Positions 52,522-64,000 of a DNA stretch of 64,000 bases are shown here, in pieces. The position numbers and the translations under genes are program-made. Under the pieces are notes generated by a model that saw nothing but the letters and a program-made list of their open reading frames with translations, was not told where the DNA came from and ran no database searches. The stretch comes from Halichondria panicea (taxonomy: Eukaryota; Porifera; Demospongiae; Suberitida; Halichondriidae): assembly GCF_963675165.1 (NCBI RefSeq), contig NC_087383.1, positions 496,001 through 560,000 on the forward strand, given 5' to 3'. How positions within the stretch are numbered: the first letter of the stretch is position 1; each line of letters starts with the position of its first letter.

Positions 52522-53397
52522 ATGGCTGCTCCATCTATGGAGGATGTCTTGTTTGGTGATGTCCGTGTCAAGAGAAGCAAGGTGGCTAAACTACAGGTTG
52601 AAGGAGACCTAGAGGCTCTGTTTGTCAGCACAGAATATGATGACAGGGACCTCCTCGTAACACTCACCGACTGTGAGCGAGCTTGGAATGGATGTCTCAC
52701 ACACACTCAGCTCTCTGATCTAGCCAGCAAAGCTAATCTGGAGCGAGCCGAGTACGTGAAGATGACTTTGAATGCATTGAACGGTTCCACAGACACTCCG
52801 TGTGTGTGTGCAGTATCTCTACGAGGAGCTGCTCTTAAGTTAAGCTGGAAGAAGCTACTCAAGGATGGTGTCCGTTTTGAGCTGGGATCGATGACTCTTA
52901 GTCGGCAGGAGGCAGTTAAAGAGGTTCAATGTTCTTTATTGGATTTCCTAGTAGAGCGAGTGAATGACCTGCAGAACGAGATGGGCCAGTTGAAAGATGC
53001 AAACGTTCGATTGGACAGAGAACACAGAAGTGCACTCTCAAGACTTGAAGCTAATGTGCAACTCAAGGAATCGATTGAAAACGATTTGTTTGGCAAATTC
53101 CGATTGATCCTCAACAGCAAAAAGGCAAAAATCCGTCATTTATTAGAGGCAAGGCCTGAAGTGTCTGCTGAAGGTAGTGATGACGATTCCCTTGAAAACC
53201 AATTACCATCACCACCAGAAAAGAAAGGGGAGGAGTTAGCCCCCTCCCCAAAGAGAGCTGCTCCAGTTAAAAGACGCAAGAGAGTGGCTGCCAGTCGATC
53301 TTCCTCTGTTCCTGAACCACCGATCATCGAGCGACGAACAAGAACACCCAGCGAAGGAGAGGCAATGGAGTCCGACAAACTATTAGAACTGCTATAA
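52522..53397 (+). CDS. XRCC4: XRCC4 (non-homologous end joining scaffold)
   Basis: 291-residue intronless frame. The head domain includes DDRDLLVTLTDCERAWNG (compare FVITLTDGHSAWTG in human) and FELGSMTLSRQEA. A long coiled coil (about residues 135-210) leads into DLFGKFRLILNSKKAKIRHL, matching the segment of human XRCC4 just before and within the ligase IV-binding stalk. The tail is acidic then basic (SDDDS, KRAAPVKRRKR, a likely nuclear signal). XRCC4 dimers hold DNA ligase IV at double-strand breaks. Divergent from the PWWP gene (210 bp apart) and 167 bp upstream of FANCA. Human XRCC4 is somewhat longer and has introns. Confidence 0.9.
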   Translation: MAAPSMEDVLFGDVRVKRSKVAKLQVEGDLEALFVSTEYDDRDLLVTLTDCERAWNGCLTHTQLSDLASKANLERAEYVKMTLNALNGSTDTPCVCAVSLRGAALKLSWKKLLKDGVRFELGSMTLSRQEAVKEVQCSLLDFLVERVNDLQNEMGQLKDANVRLDREHRSALSRLEANVQLKESIENDLFGKFRLILNSKKAKIRHLLEARPEVSAEGSDDDSLENQLPSPPEKKGEELAPSPKRAAPVKRRKRVAASRSSSVPEPPIIERRTRTPSEGEAMESDKLLELL

Positions 53398-53563
53398 AAT
53401 TATGTTCTCGTTTATACTAGACATTCTACAGTTGTTCATTTTGTCTATTAGAACAATATTAAATTGGTAAAGGTAAAATTAATGATCATTTTTATTTAAT
53501 AGCTACAAATAGAATCTACATAAGTGAAGTGATAATCTCAACCGGGCAACCACATGGACGTCG

Positions 53564-60804
<7,241 letters not shown>

Positions 60805-60946
60805 ACCAAGCATCATGTTATTAACATTATTTATCTATCTTTTGTGGAATGCCTGGAATTTGGACTGCATAACACTCATAATGTATTTGATAAGTTGGCT
60901 ATCTTTACCAGACAACCAGTGAGAGAAGACACTAGACTAGCTAGCT

Positions 60947-63900
60947 ATGCCCAGGAAAAAGCCATTCTCCAACAAACAGAAGAAGGTACAAATCCTGCAC
61001 AAAAGAGAAAAAAAGAGAGATAAACTAGAGAGTGGTATGTATAGGTTACTATTAAATCCATAGCTAGCTACGATGGAACACATTATTTTGTCCGCTTATA
61101 TTCAGAGATCGTTGAGGCCTCACAGCTGGTGGAGGGGGAGGTGTGCGAAGGGCCGATAGTGGTGGACAAGGTACATGAGCAGCCGTTGAAAGTGGGGACA
61201 AGTTATGACCCAAACAGATACCGCCTTCACTTCGAGAGAGAGTCTCGGGCAGAGATAGAGCGGAGGAAGCTGCTAGCTAAGAGAGAGATTATTAAACCAG
61301 TGGGGGAGGTAGGTCTACACAACACAACTAAATACATTTTTCTGGTCTGAAATTTATTTAAGTTTTAAGTTATTGTTAAAAAACACCCACACACACGGCA
61401 CACACAGGAGAGCCTAGAAGTAGGTGTGGAGGGGGTGTACAGACCCGGCTCTGTGTTGGACATACCCAGACGCCCTCCGTGGAACTACAGTATGGGCAAG
61501 GCGGAGGTCGAAGGTCAAGAGGAGGCCATGTTTGAGGGGTATCTACGAGAGATCTACTCGAACCACAAGACAGAGGATCTCAGTTACTTTGAGCACAACC
61601 TAGAGGTGGGTGCACATCTACACAAATAACTATTTAAAACGTCTATTTCTAGAAAATCATTGAAATTGGTTCTTTCAGCTTCCATAACTTGAATACCGTG
61701 GGTTCAATTTTAACGATTTTGTAATTTTCTGAAAGCTTAGAAAGAGACCTTTCAAATGGTGTCATCAAAGTTCATATTTGATAGATAAAACTATATGCCA
61801 ATTTGGCCATACCATGAATAATAGCCCATGGTCCAAGGCCGAAAAATGACAAATTATGGCCCCAAACAAATATTGGATCTAAACGCATCATTTGAAAGGT
61901 CTCTTTCTGAGCTTTCAGAAAATAAAAATAAAATTTAACATTGGATCAACGGTACTAAATTTATGGCTGTTGAAAGATGTTTAACTAACCCCCCTCCGTT
62001 TAATAATACAGACTTGGAGACAGCTGTGGAGAGTGTTGGAGATCTCTGATGTGATACTCTTCATCACAGACGCCCGACATCCTGTAAGACAGCCCCCCAC
62101 ACACACCCTCACACACACACACCTCACACACCCTCAGGCACTTCACTTCTCTCCCGCTCTGTACAACTATGTGGTGAAGGATCTCAAGAAACAGCTGGTC
62201 CTTATCTTAAACAAGGCAGGTCTCACTCTGTGCATTGCCCTTAACCTCGTTTTAACCTGTAGATTGATCTGGTGCCACCACAAGTAGCCGTTGCCTGGAG
62301 GCATTATTTCCTGAGCAAATTCCCCGAAGTGAATGTCATATGCTTCACTAGTTACCCTAGCAAAGACATATCTACACAACCCAGCAAGAAAGGTGTGCGA
62401 ATTAATACGTGTGCACTGGTTTGTTTCAGCTAATCACTTGTTGCCTGGTTTGCTGCAGTTCACCTCAAGTTTAGGAGGTCAGGTCGCAATCTACCATCAG
62501 CTGTTGGTCCCCAAGAACTTTTATCGGTGTTGGAGGACATGTACAGGGGCAAAGGTACCACACAATGGGTGTGCTTGATTGTGTACAGACAGTATTTATT
62601 GTAGTTGATACTGCTGGATGGAAGGCCCAAGCATCACCAACCACCATCCCTGACAATGTTCCACGTACTATCACCCCTGACGATGGTCCACGTACCATTC
62701 CCCCTGACAATGGAACCAGTAGCAGCAGTGAGAGTGAGTCTGGAGACCATGAGATTGCAATGGCAACAAGTAGGTTTGTTCTTCTTCGTCATAATTACGA
62801 ATTCAGTTTTTACTCCATGCAACAGTGTCTAGCAATCCCCTGGAGAGGGACTGTGTGAGTGCAGGAGTGCTCACCCTCGGATTGGTAGGTACGTCAACCC
62901 CCTCACCCCACCCCCCCTTAGTCTATAACCCCCTCCCTTATATATAGGTCATCCCAACGTTGGAAAATCATCCATCATCAATGGCCTACTGCGTCGAAAG
63001 GTACGTACACATCACCCTACCGCTATACTCTATATACACAGGCTCTCCCTCAGGCAGTGAGCACATCCCGTACCCCAGGCCACACCAAACACTTCCAGAC
63101 AGTCTTCCTCTCTCCCTCACTCCGTCTCTGTGACTGCCCGGGCCTTGTCTTCCCCTCGTTAGTCAACAGACAACTACAGGTATCCCACTGACGCACATAC
63201 ACATTTTAATTGACTTCCTGTGATTTATTTGCCTCTTGATTTTCAATTTTAATTTTCGTTCTGTATAGCTCTTTGATACGTACATACGTCTGTTTGGAGT
63301 TAAATATTATTACCTTCCCCTTCTCTGCAGGTGTTGAGTGGTATATACCCAGTGGCCCAGGTACGAGAGCCCTACACTGCAGTAGGCTATATCACCGCAA
63401 GACTGCCTATTGTGGAAATGCTTGCTTTGCAACATCCCAATACTGTAGCCACTGTTGCCAAGAAAACCAAAGGAAGACGAACTGGTGATTTCGAACTTGA
63501 TGACTCCATTCAAGCTAGCCATGTGCCCATTAACGATTGTCATGTGATGAGTGCTGAGCCACAGCAGTGGACGGCATGGGAAGTGTGTGATGGTGAGAAT
63601 GTACTTAACGGAGTTACTCTAGTCATAAGATGATAATGTGATTTTCAATGGAATGAGGGAAATTATAGTTATCCTTGTACAGCTTGGGCCGATAAGAGAG
63701 GTTACATCACTGCTAGAGGGGCACGACTTGACACATACAGAGCAGGTGAGAACTAGTTCATCGCTACTCTATTATTGTTGCTATTATGATTGAGTTTCAC
63801 CTATAGCTAACAGCCTCCTAAGATTGGTGGTGGATGGACGAATATGCCTCTATTTCGTTCCCCCCGGTTACACCAAGGATAAAGGTACATGCATGTGTTT

Positions 63901-64000
63901 TATTTTTAGGTCGGGAGCTTTTCTAGCAGGTATATAATTATTATGCTCTACAGTCTACAATAGTGTTTCCAGGGAAATTGTTTTGGTACTGTACATTGTA
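60947..64000 (+). CDS. GNL1: GNL1/HSR1-type circularly permuted GTPase (3' end outside window)
   Basis: Start MPRKKPFSNKQKKVQILHKR, almost the GNL1 consensus. Then YDPNRYRLHFERESRAEIER, GSVLDIPRRPPWNYSMGK, LSYFEHNLETWRQLWRVLE and ISDVILFITDARHP. GTPase motifs are in permuted order: G4 NKID (near 62.2 kb), then G1 GHPNVGKSS (62.95 kb), G2 TPGHT and G3 DCPGLVFPS. SGIYPVAQVREPYTAVGY follows. The last visible exon ends VPPGYTKDKG near 63.88 kb. GNL1 belongs to the YlqF/YawG family linked to nucleolar ribosome biogenesis. The start lies 143 bp after the FANCA stop. One intron (61.66-62.01 kb) holds a foldback repeat. The acidic C-terminal tail expected of GNL1 is not in the window. Confidence 0.93.
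61668..62010. repeat. Foldback repeat family A (single copy)
   Basis: TTTCAGCTTCCATAACTTGAATACC at the left and GGTACTAAATTTATGGCTGTTGAAAG at the right, with central CCATGAATAATAGCCCATGG. It is followed by CCCCCCTCCGTTTAATAAT, the reverse complement of the ATTAAACGGAGGGG junction. In a GNL1 intron. Confidence 0.88.

Overview
This is eukaryotic nuclear DNA from an animal, most likely an early-branching invertebrate; a demosponge is my best guess. The evidence is GT-AG introns in nearly every gene, a metazoan-type cytoplasmic actin, and animal gene families (taspase 1, FANCA, XRCC4, LRR-Ig-EGF, tyrosine-kinase-type domains). Genes are densely packed: about fifteen loci in 64 kb, often 100-330 bp apart, with many short introns. 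Repeats are mostly (CA)n/(TG)n microsatellites, poly-G/C runs and small foldback (MITE-like) elements lying in introns. The species call is an inference; no ribosomal or mitochondrial marker is present.

Layout. 151-5725 (-): a gene joining a PUB domain, a tyrosine-kinase-like domain with altered catalytic motifs, a Ras-association domain and a PH-like domain; its 3' end lies outside the window. 5831-10693 (-): AFG2A/SPATA5-type double AAA ATPase, head-to-head with eIF3j (10863-12161, +). 12461-15134 (+): taspase 1, convergent with a large secreted LRR-Ig-EGF gene (15298-25169, -), one intron of which holds a complete actin gene (20478-22117, -). 26459-27987 (+): mucin-like single-pass membrane protein. 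28547-32983 (-): molybdenum cofactor sulfurase, head-to-head with PGGT1B (33306-35686, +). 35872-37254 (+): intronless C2HC zinc-finger protein. 37307-38869 (-): sterol-glucosyltransferase-like enzyme, 130 bp from the divergent AP-3 beta gene (39000-47870, +). 48203-52311 (-): two-PWWP protein, divergent from intronless XRCC4 (52522-53397, +), which is followed by FANCA (53564-60804, +). An intron of FANCA carries an antisense Cys-rich secreted or membrane protein gene (57630-58555, -). 60947-end (+): GNL1 GTPase, 3' truncated.

The genes do not form one pathway; most are housekeeping (ribosome biogenesis and translation: AFG2A, eIF3j, GNL1; trafficking: AP-3, PGGT1B; DNA repair: XRCC4, FANCA). 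The most unusual items are the PUB-kinase-RA-PH gene, an AT-AC U12-type intron inside its catalytic loop, the nested gene in FANCA, and tandem duplications spanning splice acceptors in six genes. Exon boundaries were set by eye from splice motifs, phase continuity and remembered family similarity, so CDS coordinates are outer limits of spliced genes.
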